Notes: generated by a model from the letters alone, not told the origin. A stretch of 64,000 bases of DNA from Neelides folsomi (GCA_034687125.1 JAQGBZ010000113.1:62001-126000); one strand, 5' to 3'; counted from the stretch's first letter, positions 25,720 through 39,224 are shown. Numbers and translations are program-made.

Positions 25720-28382
25720 ATGGCGACTTCGGGCCACGTAAAAAAGGAAAAAGAGACGAAGCCCCCAGAAGACAATTCCTATGACGAGTGGGCGAAGAGA
25801 TTGGTCGCACGACCTTTGCCCAATGCTCAGACAGGCACGACTGGGAATTTCCTCGCAAATGCCCCGACTGAAACGAACATCCTTCCTCCTCATCAAGGGT
25901 GAAGAACTTTAATAATCAAAAATAAAAATATATTAATTCATTCATTGTAATGCTTAAATTATAAAAGTAATATTGTAATACTCGTGAGGGTAACACAATA
26001 ATAGCCTCATAACTGATTTAACCCACAACTATTTGAAACCCCCTTGTTTTCTGGGACTGGGATCTAATATAATGAATAATGAGATAAAGAGAATGAATTT
26101 TTTGATTAATAAAATTGGACAATATTTGTAATTACGTGTTTTCTGAATTTAGGTTCGATCTTGACAGCGCAATAGGAAGATTCACTTGGCATACTGTAAC
26201 TGGGACCGATAAATACGTACCTTGTATTTTCCGAGAAGGTGTCACCTATGCTTGTGTCAGGATGTTTGAAGTTTCTGTCATGTCTGAATTAATTACTCAA
26301 ATTCCACCAGACATCTTCCAAGCTGCGAACCTTTCTAGTCAATATGTAAAAACACATATAAAAGCAATTAGCATGATTATATTCGACTTAGGTTTAATGA
26401 ATTGAAAACTAACTTATAGATTATGATTACAGTGTTAAATATTAATTTAAATTTTTTATTTGATAGATCACGACAGCCGAGGCTAAATTACTATCATATA
26501 TCAATTCTTGGCATTGTGATGGGTTTTTTGGAAGTGAACCCTTCACAACTAAGGACCTCGTCGTGACGGTTGACGAAATGGAAGAATTTCATCGATATCT
26601 CACCTTCGCATATAATGTTCTCCTGCTTGGAGGAAGGAATAAAGATGAAGACTACTCCAGATGCGGCTTTGTCAATATTAATGATTCTCTAATCCCATAC
26701 ACTGTACTCCCACACGGGGAAAAAGGAGTTCCACTTTTCTACTTCGAAGGACAAATAGCGATTTTACAAGAAAAAGCACAGGTGAACTTTTATTTCCTAA
26801 TTCATAGTTAATTTATTTACCACCGACTATATCATTTTTTATTTGTTGAATTTAAAATAATATATGAACCCGATTGAAATAAACCTTGTCACTTACAAAA
26901 GAGAGACTTTAAAAATTGTATCAGGGTATTTATTAGTGCTTATATAATTTTGTAAATTATTAAGTGGGAAAATATTACTATAGGAAAAGAAATACTATAA
27001 TTAATTAAATGTTTAAATTATGAATTAGTGAATGTGATAGTTTATAATCTGATTCATAGACGATTGGCCGATACAGTATAGTTAATGTTCTTTAAATAGA
27101 TAAGATTCTCATAATGGTATTAGTCGTTAGTTTTCAATTTAGTACATGGCTAATGGAGATTCAAAAAATTATAAGTTTATAGCTCACCTGGTATATTGAA
27201 ATTCATTATCCTTCCAGAATATATTCTATTTGTTTATTTCAGACTCAAGCCCGGGTTTATTGATGTAATTGCACTAAAATTTAAAGATTAGGATGACATT
27301 GAAGGAAGGAACTTTGTTTGAGAGACAAGTCATATTGGGCAGTTTTATCTTTAGAGGTCGTTAATGTAAATGAATGAAAATCTTAATGCGCTCGAGTTTA
27401 AAAAATTGAATCCTTGATCTAAATTAGTACTAACCTCAAAGTACGATGGGTTTTCTGATCCATAAACAGTAAACGTCTCCATGCTGGATGCCAAGTAGTG
27501 TTGAAGTGTCAGTATCCCAAAGCTACCAGTGTTTATAAAATTATGTATGATTGGTTTGAACGAAAATATTTTAATCTCAAGTAAACTGAAACTGACTGAA
27601 TGAATGTTTTACAGAGATATAACATAATGTTATAATGTTAATATTTTATAATTCTAGTCTTTATTTACAAGAACGCTTCAAATTATTTAATTGAAAATAC
27701 CTAAATTTTACTTGAAAGTTTAGCTTACTTTTGGAAAAATTAAAGAATGTATTGAAATCTAAAGGCAATTTTAGAATTAATATAATAATATTTATTACGA
27801 ATAACAACTCGTACATTCGTAGCGAAATGGGAAATTGCTATTATGATAAAAATTACGAAATAACTAATGTCATTGATTATGTAATAATTTTTTGCATTTT
27901 ACTTTTAGGTGTTAAAAGGATGGGAATTGGCGTACCTGAAAATCTGCTGCAAAGTCCAAGGTGTCCGGAAAGATCTTGTAGCAGGGGCGACTCTTTCCAT
28001 TGTCCGTCTCTCCGACCTCAAATCTTACTTCCCAAAACGTACTCTCTTCGTTGAGAACTGTTGGGTGGTCGGGCGAGGGAAGAGTCTACTTAATAAACCC
28101 CAGAACGGAATCCCTTCACAGCCTCATGCCCAAGTTCAGAACCAGAATCACCAACAAGCCCAACATCAAAATGTCCAAAGGACTAACGGAGTTCCTGTCC
28201 AAAATAACCCGATGACAAGACGTCCAGGGGGAGGGAATTCATCTGCCACGGCCCCGACGGCATCTGCCCTTCTTAAGCGGATGCACGCGGAAGGAACTGC
28301 AACCCAGAATCGAAACCAATATTTAACTGCGTCCGCCCTGGCAGCGAGGATCCAACAACAGAATCCGCATTTGCGCTATTAA
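25720..28382 (+). CDS. Unrecognised conserved-looking protein with Gln-rich C-terminus
   Basis: Exons 25720-25898, 26153-26345, 26467-26781 and 27909-28382; 386 residues with all phases matching. The frame stays open upstream of the ATG to the acceptor at 25678, so translation could start earlier. The middle (about 65-300) looks like one globular domain. It has a TGTDKYVPCIFREG block, a segment IPPDIFQAANLSSQY and a helix-rich part TVDEMEEFHRYLTFAYNVL. A later part, GWELAYLKICCKVQGV, leads into TLFVENCWVV. The last 90 residues are low-complexity, rich in Gln, Asn and His (QNQNHQQAQHQN), then Ala-rich (TASALAARIQQQ). There is no signal peptide or membrane segment, which suggests an intracellular, perhaps nuclear, protein. 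I cannot assign a family. Codon use and intron style match the neighbours. Confidence 0.8.
26782..27908 (+). other. 1.1-kb intron, nothing recognised
   Basis: Lies between the two last coding exons of the 25720 gene (donor gtgaac, acceptor cttttag). AT-rich, no nested feature visible. Confidence 0.65.
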
Positions 28383-31116
28383 CCCTTTTAAACAATGTCT
28401 CATCATATTTATTTACACGTGTATAATACGGATATTTTTTAAAGAATAAATTTACACTTTTAGACAATTTGTTTTAAGGTTTAACTTTGTGACTTTATTT
28501 ACTTTCATAATAATACAAATTCTGTTTTGCTGTCATGTTCTAATTCAATCTTTGGACATTTAATACATTATTTAACACCTCTAATTCCCTTTATTATGAT
28601 TTGGTAAGCTATAACAGACATGTTAGAGTAAGATACCTTATTAATTCATATACAGTAAGTATTATTCACTGTATTTAATTTAACATTAAATGGCTAACAT
28701 AATACAACAATTAAGTACATTCAATCGTAACACAGACCAAAAACATCTAACAATTTAATAAAAACATTATTTGCAATGAAATTTCCGTTTTTAGTACCTG
28801 GGAAAGATGGGAATAGCCTATAGCCGATTGTGTGAGAAGAAGGGAGTGAAATGTTTAGTGAGAATGTTTAGGATCGTAAAGATTGAACGGAGACTGCCCG
28901 AGAGGATCTCGAGAGAGTCGGGCCTGAGATTCAGTTGCACTCCAAAGCTTCTCAGAGAAACACGGCTCAAATGGCTATTCTTTCTCTCATAAGGATCTTA
29001 TAGTTGAAAGTCGTTTATATTGTCATATTTAAACGAAGTTGATTCTTTGTGTTAATTAATAACGATATCATTAGCATCATGTACCTGAACGCTATAACTC
29101 ACAGTATAATACACTCAATGCTTATTTAATATTTTTTGAATATTTATATCAATTAATATATCTCGAAGCATTTTAAATGATCAATCTACATACCAATTTT
29201 ATTATGTAATTTTTACACAAAGTAAAATACTTATAAAGGGACACTTTTTCATAAGCATGAATGTATAGTATATAAACATTAAACATAAATAGAAAATATC
29301 TAATTCTCGGATATTTATTAATTAGTAAGACAGTTTTCTTCATAATTAATTGCACTCGGTCAATTACCGTTTTATACCTTAATATACATTATTAGGTATA
29401 TTATACGCCCACTTCTGTATTATTTATACTTGTAAAGATGGGTTAAATAATCAAACGAGTTAAACAATTAGTGCTTTTAATCGTATAAAATACTTTTACC
29501 AATTGTGTATTATGTTATTTATATTTCGGAATTTAAGGAGTTTGAAGGGTTTTCAGGTTTAAGGAATCTAAAAGGAACATTCCTCGAAAACAATATTTTA
29601 TGTAAGGTTGCATATCACTCGTCATATCAAGTTTTCAAACATGTGTTTTATGTCCTCGTATAGTAAATGAACCGTTTGTGAGTCACGAATTTCATCAAAA
29701 CACACAAAAACTAAGAAATTCATCATAAGTTCTTATCTAAAAATTGAGCATTTAATCAATTCGCCAAGAGTTTTCCTGCCAGAATAAGAATGGATGTGAA
29801 GTGATTCAAAGTTCCAGCTTCATTCGGAAACTCTTTCCTTAATCTTCATCTAAAACTGTAGAAGTCTTATCGAATTTTCCCCAACTTCGAAGGTAAACAC
29901 AAACATTTCTTTTTCTATGTATGGTAGGATATTTGTAAAAATCAAAATACACATACTTACCTATACAGATCGTGTAGTTATACCTGTTATACATTATCCA
30001 CAATATGTATTTCTCACTATTAGTATTCTTTCCATCTTCCATCACATTTTTCATTCAAATAAAAATGTACATGTTACGTTAATATAACAATTATTTCGTT
30101 TAACTTCAAGTAGTTTTCCATTGAGTCTATCATCTTTGGATAATTTACAAAGAAGTTAAGAAGGAGAAATTTAATTTTCCTCATCTAGAACAATATTGAG
30201 TTTGTTGGAGTAATTATGCTACGAAGTATGTTACTGTAGTTTAAACGTCTATGTAGTAAGTAAATCAAATATTAAGTAAGTTTAATACACAGTTACTCAA
30301 CTTACATTTCAGTTAATTCTTACTCTCCCCATAGCTTTCTCTGCATATTTCCTTTCATAGCTCGAGGGAATTCTACGAGTTCTCGCTTTCCTGAACTCAT
30401 TTCATTACTTTTAAGAGGAACTCGAAATGGAGAGAAAATGGGCAAAATGTATTGCATAATGTTTTCTCACCTTACTTAAAATTCATTACTCTTTTTATTA
30501 ATTCTTTTTAACATCTTCTCTCAAGAAAGTTGAGTAATAGAATATTGTAATGACCATGCTTAAACCATTCGCATTCCACTAAATAAATGCCAACTACGGA
30601 AGATCTTTCAGATAATTAATAAATTCTCTAGGTGGTAAAAGACCTAGAAGTTGAACAAGTTGAAATAGTTGGTGAAATTGCCAAGATTCCTTTCCGCTCT
30701 TCCGCCTCATGCAATATTATTTTTCTGGTTGAAAAGAGGCGAGGAGAATCTCCTTTGTATCGATTTTCCTTATTGTCTCTTCATCACCTCACTTTCTCTC
30801 TCGCTCTCGAGTCAAGTAGTCCCATTTTCCAATTAAACGACCAAACCAGTTTACACGTTCTTCACATTACTTAATTAGGCAAGAAGAAAAATATAACCAA
30901 ACCTGGGAAGTAAGGCTTGACTTGAGGGAAAGAACTAATTGAAAATTATTAGAAAAGTGTAATAGTAAATATCATGAGAGATAAATTTTTAGATTGGTTT
31001 TAATATGAATGAATGAAAATTATAAACATTATAACTACGATCCTTTAATATTCTATAATTTACTTATATATTATTTATTCAATTTTATCCAACTTTTGCA
31101 ATTTTAACATTTATAG
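28383..31116. other. Intergenic, 2.7 kb
   Basis: 3' flank of the 25720 gene and upstream region of the M13 peptidase. The M13 start codon follows an acceptor (tttatag, AG at 31115-31116), so a 5' non-coding exon should lie here. The block at 30632-30860 is less AT-rich and starts behind a possible acceptor (tctctag), but it could not be linked in phase to anything. Confidence 0.5.
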
Positions 31117-34100
31117 ATGGATGAATGTCGCATTGGTGGGAGTTGTTCCTCGAGACCTGAATTGGAAAAAGAAGAGGAATTCCCCAAAACCTTCCATCCC
31201 GTTATGAGCCGCATTTACCCTTACAATAACAAGCAGTATGAGAGGCGGAATGGGAAGAGAAAGAACGTCTTTCGGATCGGTTTTTGGTTTTTCCTCGGAG
31301 TTTCCATCTCTCTTGTGGGGATTCTCATTTGTGGCTACTCGTTCAACCTCAATGGGAAGGACGGGAGAGAAGAGGGGAAATGCTTAACTCCCATTTGCAT
31401 GGAAGCCGCTTCCAGGTTCCTTCAAAGATTCAATCCCAAAGTCAACCCTTGCTCCGACTTTTACTCCTTCTCTTGTGGGAACTTTCTCGCAAGGAACGAA
31501 ATCCCCGATGACTCTTTCCAACGATCGACCTTGCAAGAAATGCAAGAAAGCATCCTTATCGACATCAAGAGTACTTCATTTTATTTTCTATATTATGTAT
31601 TATCTTAAATGACTTTATAATATTTATAACATTTATAATATATTTTTCCTGGTTCTTAATGTGAGTCAAAATGAGGTAATTGAAGGATTGTGACTGATCC
31701 TTTAGAATTGATCGAGGCCCGAGGAGTTGGAGATGATAACATGGGGATTAAGAAGGCGAGGGAATTGTACGATTCGTGCATGGATGGGAGTTTCCGGACT
31801 AGCCATTACAGTGACTACTCGCTGCTTCCCATTTACTCCGTCCTTCGTGGGGATTGGGTTGGGGAGTGGCCAATTCTCCAAGGGTCCTTCTGGAACTCAA
31901 GTCACTACTCCGTTGAGTCCATCTTGGCCCAACTATTCACTCACCAGGTCCAGAACATCTTCGAACTCTATGTCATTCCTGATGAAGAATTCCCTTCCAA
32001 ATACCTACTTCAGGTACACAAATCTCATCGTATAAAACCATATTTCTATATAGAACATCTAAAATCTAAAGATTAAATGCTAATAATTTCTTATGCTAAG
32101 GAAAACTGTACATTTATCAATTTACAGATATTATCATACTTTATGTCCCCCTTATGTTGCATTTGGCAAAATTGCATTTTAGGGAATGATTTATGAATTT
32201 GAGCTTATTGCTTTCTTAGCTGCTTCATGCTCACGTTTTCAATTCTTTTGAAGTATTAAGATGATACATTTATTCATGAAGTGGATTGGAATGAGAGAAA
32301 AAAATAATTTATATGAATGAAGAATGATATGGACGTTAATAAATATTGCTAGGTGTATTAAAATATTTAGTAATGGTAATGTAGTCTTATAGGCTTTCAT
32401 TGTTTTCACTTAAAATTGCATCTATTTATAATTAGGTAGTTTGCTCAAATCTAACACGAAGACATTCTTTTTTAGTTTTACAAAGGAGAACCGGCTATGG
32501 CTAAAGCTTTTTTCCTTAATTCGACTAATACGGATTATATCAAATACGTGAGATCCTACAAGCGGCTACTTCTCGAAAGCGTCTTGATTCTCAGTCACGG
32601 TAAACAAGGAAGTTTGCCAAGTCTGTATGCGGATGTTGACTCCATTTTAGACTTTGAAACTAAATTCGCAAAGGTTAATTTAAATCGATATAAGAAATGT
32701 TGAGTTTATTTAATTTAGTAAACTTTTGAGTTAATTTCTTCATCTGTCGTAGTTGGTCCAAAAATCCCGGTGCCAGTTCGATGGGTTTGATATGGAAGAG
32801 GGAGAAGATGACTATGGGAGAGTTACTTTAGAGGAAATTGAAAATAGGATTCCTCAGGTTCGAATAATTTCCAATTAAAGAAACGTTAATTTTAAAATTA
32901 ATTTTATTTTAGATCAAATGGATGACATTGGTTCAAAATCTTTTTGATAATCTTGGTCTTGGGAGGAACGTTAGTGGAGACATGATTGTGTATTTCCACT
33001 GTTCCGAATTCTTCCCAGGGCTAGTTAATCTAATTGAAGAAACGGACAAAAGGTTCATAAAATTAATATGTTTACTAGGTTATATGCAAACAAATAATGA
33101 TTTTGTAATTGTAATTAATTATGTATCTACCATTTTATTATTTATGTACCATGTTAGTACATAATATTATTGTAGTATTTTTCAGCGTGTATAATAAGTA
33201 CTTTAGATGTTTAAATGAAAGTAAACCTTACTTTAACTTTTGCATGGAAAATGGGATGTTATAGAACAGTGACAAACTACTTAATTTGGCGGTTCGTTTT
33301 TCGCTACATGCCATTTCTGGGAAACAAATTTTTGCAGATTTGGATGGAGTTCATGAAGGTTTGGCCATTTTGTGTTCATTACAAAAGTGTTTTAATTACA
33401 AGTTGTGACCGTCTCGGGTGTAATTTAAAGTAATAAATGAGACAATTTTGGGAACGCAGGATGTCCCTGACACGAATGAAGAACGGCTTTATCTTTCAAG
33501 GTAAGGAGAAAATCAATGTTTTAAATTACACGGTGACAGAAAAGGGTTGTGAAAATTTCTTTTTCGAAGGTGGAAGCAGTGCAGTAGCATTATCAACGAC
33601 GGGTTCGGAATGGCAATGAGTTACTTGTACGTCAAGCAAAGTTACAAACCTGGGACCGAGAAAATTGTCAAAGAAATGATCACTTATCTTAAAAAGGCTT
33701 TTGGCCAAGTGGTTGGGGAACAACCTTGGATTATGGAATACTTTAAAGCTGAAATCATCGACAAGGTTCTATTTTTTAATAAAATTTTATTTAATAACTT
33801 TACATTTAAATATAAAGAACGATCAATCAAGTAGAAAGGTTCTAATTTTGAGTTCTGAAATTCTCTTTTAGCTGAATAACATGGGGAATAAAATCGGATA
33901 TCCGCCGTATATCATGGACAAAGAAGCCTTGGAAAAGGAATACGAAGGAGTAAAATCCCTTTTTCATTCTTTCTCATTTATTCGTTCTTTTTTATTGAGA
34001 AACTTTTTTGTCAACTTTTTGTAAGAATAATTGTATATTTTGTAGTTATATTGTACATGTTATTCCTTTTTAGCTTGAATTCAACGAGCAATACTTTCTC

Positions 34101-35720
34101 ATGAATATTCTCAAGTTAAGAAAGTTTGAAGTGACAAAAGAAATAAGGAAAGTCTCCAGACCAGTCGACAAAGAAAAGTAATTAAACTTTTAATTATTAT
34201 AAAAATCTTACGCTTTTTATTTCTGCAGACAAAACTTGAATTTTAGGAACAACGAAAGCAGTTAAATTCTATTAAGTAGATTACATACATATGTAGTCCC
34301 TGAATCTGAATAGTTACTTATTTAATGTCATGTATAAATATTTATCTTTCTCTTATTACAGAGATTGGCTCATCCAGCCATTGGTCGCTAATGCATTCCA
34401 TAATCCAACCTCGAACGAGATAGGTAATTTCATTAAAATACGAATGTATATTTTCCTTTAATGATCTTTAATTAATGGATCTGTTAAATATTTATATTGC
34501 GATTTTCAATTAACATATTTTTCCTGGCTATTTCAGTGATTCCACTTGGGATTCTCCGCTTCCCAATTTTCCACACCGAGTATCCAATGTATCTCAATTT
34601 TGCCAATTTGGGAATTGTGATTGCACATGAAATGACTCACGGATTCGACCATCAAGGCAATTCTCATTTCTAATTTACTTAAACTTTACATCTTCGCTTA
34701 TCTTATATGATACGTAGTTTATTTATTATTAGCTTATTGATCTGGAATATCATTTTAGATGCATATAAAAGTACATAACTTATAAGCCAGTAAGCAGTAA
34801 TATATTAAAATAAACTGATAGTTTAATGTTTAATCTTATTGATACCTATTTTGTTTGCTTTGGTTCATTGTTATTATTCTTTAATTAAGAAAAAGCTGAG
34901 GGACTAAAGTTTTGTACTTATGATTTCTGACAATTTTTCTTATGATTTGACTCCCAGGAATGAGAGGAATAAATTGGCGATTGAGGAAAAAATTGAAAAG
35001 TACCAATTTATACAAAAAATTACAAATACCTATTCCAACAATGAGGAAGAGATTGACTCTGTTGGAATTTCCTTAGGTCGACACTATGACATGTACGGCA
35101 ACCTTTCAAATTGGTGGCCGGAAGAAGTGATGGCTTCCTTTAAGGAACAAGCTCTTTGTTTCGTTAACCAGTATGAGAAATTTAACATCCCAATCGTTAA
35201 CACTCATGTAGATGGGAATGAAACGCTCGCTGACAACATCTGCGACAATGCGGCTCTACGACACGCATGGGTATCATTCTACACGATTGACCCCTACCCT
35301 TAATTTTAATTAACTTTAACTTCCAAACTTCAAATCGTTCCAATTTTGGTATTAAATTGTTTCAGCTCGCGTACCGAATGTGGGCAGCAGATCATTCAGA
35401 AGAAGCAGGACTCCCAGGAGTGAACATGACAATTCCCGAAATTTTCTACGTAACTTATGGCCAAGTAAACTTAAAGCTCATAATATAAAATCTCTCAACT
35501 TTTTCCATTTAGATAATATTCATTGTATAAATACAAATTTTAGATATGGTGTGAAGTTCTGAACAAAGAAGGTTACGAGCAGTACGTGAGGGATCCGCAC
35601 AGCCCGGGACAGTTTAGAACATGGGGAGTCGCGCAGAACAACAGGGATTTTGCAACCATCTTCAATTGCCCAATGGGATCCCCAATGAATAAACCTGGGA
35701 AATGTATGCTTTGGTCTTAA
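31117..35720 (+). CDS. Neprilysin-like M13 zinc metallopeptidase
   Basis: Fifteen exons: 31117-31570, 31706-32013, 32476-32673, 32753-32857, 32913-33052, 33265-33358, 33460-33500, 33570-33765, 33872-33949, 34074-34177, 34362-34423, 34537-34656, 35077-35270, 35366-35464 and 35544-35720; 789 residues. M13 enzymes (neprilysin, endothelin-converting enzyme) cleave small peptides outside the cell. Residues 1-52 are cytoplasmic and 53-74 a signal anchor. The ectodomain opens with PCSDFYSFSCGNF. The substrate-backbone motif is NAFHNP. The zinc site is HEMTH (624-628), with the third ligand E682 and D686 in ETLADN. HSPGQFR provides the substrate-binding Arg, and the C-terminus is KCMLWS where most members end in C-x-V-W. 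Asn-glycosylation sites are present. All junctions are GT-AG except the one after exon 12, which is GC-AG. The enzyme should be active; its substrate is unknown. Confidence 0.95.
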
Positions 35721-36476
35721 GACCCCCAATTTTAGATCATGAGATCTTATACTTATTAATATCCACATCATAATTCTCATAATATCTCGTATTAGTGGTA
35801 ATTGTATTGTAATTGTAAGGGTGATTAGGTAAAGGTAATTGACGCACAAATACAAAATACATAAATGCTAGTGTATAAACACTTTTCTCATTAGCATTAA
35901 AAACAAATTCTTTCATTTATAAAGTAAATTAATTTATATTTATGTACATACCTATTTTGAATGAATCCGAACGATTCTTGCAAATGTTAGTTAAGGTATT
36001 GAATCGGAAATAAAATATTTCCTTAATAATTAATTTAATAGTTATATAATTAACAAAATGAATTTAAATCACATATCAAAAGTATTAAGTAATTAATCAT
36101 AATTACTCTAAAATTAACATTACAAATTGATATATTACTAATAATGAATTAGTTGTTACTTTATCTAAATGTTAGTTATATAAGTGTTAACAAATTTGAA
36201 TTGTATTTTTGTGGTGTAACTGAGATGTTCATAAAATTAAAGTTCATATTTAAGTAGATGTTGATTTATAAATTAATATTAAATTAAAGTGATAATTTGT
36301 AAAGAAATGAAAATTATCAAGAACAAAATAAAAAACAATTGAATTCTAACATCAATTCACGATTTCACAACATTTTGCAAATTAACGAGCAAATAATTTC
36401 TTGTTGTATATTAATAATTTTTATATGATTATTTTAAGATTATAAATATGAATCACCTAAATATCAGAAAAGTTGT
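35721..36476. other. Intergenic, 0.75 kb, between convergent genes
   Basis: Shared 3' flanks of the M13 peptidase and the SMYD4-like gene. Very AT-rich; no further feature. Confidence 0.7.
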
Positions 36477-38640
36477 TTAATCCGAAGGAGCAAAAATTTC
36501 GGTTCCTCTATTCAATGCAGTTGAAGCAGAAATAATCATTTGTCTCCCATTTATTATCTGAAATAAAGAAATGATCAAAATTTTCAAATCTTGATTTCAA
36601 CCATTTAGTAAATAAATCACAGAAATGACAGAAAACATTAACTTACCCGATTTTTCGTGTTGGAGGAAGGAGCATAGTCGAGAAGGGAAATAGAAGGATA
36701 CATTCCCAATCCAATTGGATCCTTGTCCTTACCTGTCATTTCTGACAATAATGAATAAACATAAAATACCCACAACTGAAATGTTCTCGGATGTTGTTAT
36801 ATAAGATCATTTTTAACTTACCAGAAATGGGCTGGCTAAACCATCTGATTTGCATAAGATGATGAAAAAGAGCATCAGAAATTTTAGCAATATCAGAATT
36901 ATCGAAATGTTGAAAAAATGAGGTTTCCTTGTTCAAAAACACTGTTAAATGAGCCGATCTCTATAAAAATGAAAAAAATCTTCATACCATTTTTTTTAAA
37001 GGTCTTTCTACTTATTGGGCCATTTATACTACATAATTTCATTAGCTACTAATGAAAGGTTGTAGATACTTAAATAGTGGAAATAAATATACAGGTATGG
37101 TATGTATTTACATATTTAGTATTTACCAGAAGTTTCTGTTTGAGTTCTTCAGAAGTGAAATCCTCAATTTTGTTGATAATGCTGTACACCCTATCGTAAT
37201 TTGTTCCTCCAGTCTCCGAAAAGAATTGCCAATTTATATCCATGTTTTTGAGATTTTTCTCATTCTTGAGGGATTTGAGGATTTCGTAGGGTCCAGCTTT
37301 TAAGATTATTCTTAATGCTAATTTGGCGTCTGGTTCCATGATGTAATAAGACCTCCCACATTCGAACTGATGATATTCATACCAGGAAATTTTTTCACAA
37401 ACAGGCGAGCAATAAAGAACAGTCGTGCATTTTCGGCATCTTAAGAAAAAATTGAGAAATTAATATTCAATAATACTTATGATATGATAAAAATACGACA
37501 TTTCTTATAACGAATAAAACCAAAAAATGTTTAATAAATGGTTTAAACTCACGGATGCATATAAGTAAGTTGTTCATTCGAAGATTTAAGATTTAACGGA
37601 CTGAGACAATAATCACAATGTGTGAGACTATACTTGTCATGTAGCACCGAGCAATAAGGTTCTTCTTGAATGAGAAAAGCTCCACTTGGAAGATCCTCAA
37701 CTGCGACTAACAAAAATCTCTTTTTGGCCCTCACATACTTCAATTTAACCCCCATGCCTCCATTAACAAAGCTAGGATTCTGTTTAAAGCCTTCTAACCG
37801 GAGTCTTTTTCTTGAAACTGGAAGCTTTTGTTGATGAAGTTCTGTTATGCGTAAAATATTCGGAAGGATGTTTTTTAAAGATTCCTCTTTGAATTCGCTC
37901 AAATTCTTTTGCAATTCGTAATAGGTCAAAGCCGAACGGACGTCGTCGCGAATTATATTGAAAACGTGAAGTTTAAAATACAGAATAACGTAAAGATTCT
38001 CCTGAGGATAACCGTGATTTTCAGCGTAGATGAAGTCAGCCAAGGCAAGGTCGTAGATTTCCATTTGAAAGAGTATAATCCCTCGTTCTCCAATGTAGAA
38101 CGCTTGATCTTCGGGTTCTGCATAACGTAGAGAAAAGTTGTAGCAATTGAACGCTTTCACAAAATGAGTTTTTTCGAACTTCTTTCCCTTTTGCCACAAG
38201 TAATGAGAGTATTCTTTGGATTTTATACAGCTTCGGATTTTGGTATCCAATTTCTCTACTTCGGCCAAGACTTCATTCCTATAAATATTTAAAGTCTTAA
38301 TATATAAAATCAACTTGTGCACGATAAATGAACAAATACCATTTAAATATGTAATTTAAAACGTTTAAAAACAAATAAATTATGTATCCAAAAATTATTG
38401 TGTTCAACTACAGTTTGACTATTTTGATAGATAAAATTAACAAAACAAGTTATACCGAAACACCCGATCGACGATTAAATCTTTAATGATCAAGGCAGGA
38501 GCTCTGTGGTTCTCATTTTCAATAAGTTCAGGGAGAAAGTCGGAGTTGTCGGAGTCGTCGTTCTCGTCGCTGCTCCCTATAACCTCGGTTGATATGTCAG
38601 AGAAGTGCAACGGGTCCAAATCTTCTTCATTCCCCTTCAT
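36477..38640 (-). CDS. SMYD4-like MYND-finger protein with degenerate SET domain
   Basis: Exons 38640-38456, 38278-37553, 37439-37127, 36960-36822, 36741-36647 and 36557-36477; 512 residues, in phase throughout. An acidic N-terminus (1-60) precedes a helical TPR-like part (about 65-210, YLWQKGKKFE, AFNCYNFSLRYAEP). The N-terminal SET piece follows near 240-280 (VAVEDLPSGAFLIQEEPYCSVL). An intact MYND zinc finger spans 283-331 (C283, C286, C305, C308, C314, C318, H327, C331). The C-terminal SET core is abnormal: where SMYD proteins have N-H-S-C-x-P-N-T, this one reads D-Y-A-P-S-S-N-T (476-483). The protein stops at EIFAPSD, before the catalytic Tyr and the Cys-rich post-SET part. Known SMYD4 proteins are about 800 residues. 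I infer a non-catalytic MYND/TPR adaptor, or a gene in decay. The last exon contains no GT, so no normal donor could extend it. Confidence 0.85.
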
Positions 38641-39224
38641 CTTCCACGTGTGTAATGTTGATCGTTATGAACAAATTCAAAATTATTATCTATAACTTAT
38701 TAAGTTGATATTAGTATTATGTAAGAAAAAGTATCAACAGAGCAATTCGACAGGGTCTTGAACTCGAGAGAAAGTGTGTGAAAAAAAACGTGCTCAGAAC
38801 TCAGAACAACGACCATGAATTATAAAGAGAAGCTCGATAATTCAAATTTTGTGTGACATGGACAGAATTTAAACTTAATTAATAATACTTAATATTTCAA
38901 AACCTTTATAGTTTTTAAGCAGTTTTATCTTGTATCTCATATAATTATGTAAATATATCTTAATGATCTTATCATTAGATATCGAGACTATAAAGATGTG
39001 ATAATTATCCCTAGTATTTATATTTCTGACTCCTTTGGAGGCTCTGAAATTAAAAGTTTTATACTATCAGTTGATGAGTTGATTCATTTGTCATTTGTTG
39101 TTCTTTCTGCTTTTATATATGGTTTATAAGTTTAATAGAAATGTATTTTAATGAAACAAGTAAGTAAATAGTAATTATATGAAATTCACAATTAAAAAAT
39201 GGCCATTATTGATAACATTTTTAA
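38641..39224. other. Intergenic, 0.6 kb
   Basis: Upstream of the SMYD4-like start and downstream of Pofut1 (both on the minus strand). It should carry the promoter of the former; no motif assigned. Confidence 0.6.

Noticed and set aside
30620-30870. Possible exon behind tctctag, reading VVKDLEVEQVEIVGEIAK
   Set aside because: Frame soon runs into low-complexity Ser/Leu sequence and cannot be joined in phase to the M13 gene; at most a 5' non-coding exon.
31686-31705. Alternative acceptor for M13 exon 2 at 31684-31685
   Set aside because: Wrong phase for exon 1; the acceptor at 31704-31705 (cctttag) is in phase and restores the family sequence.
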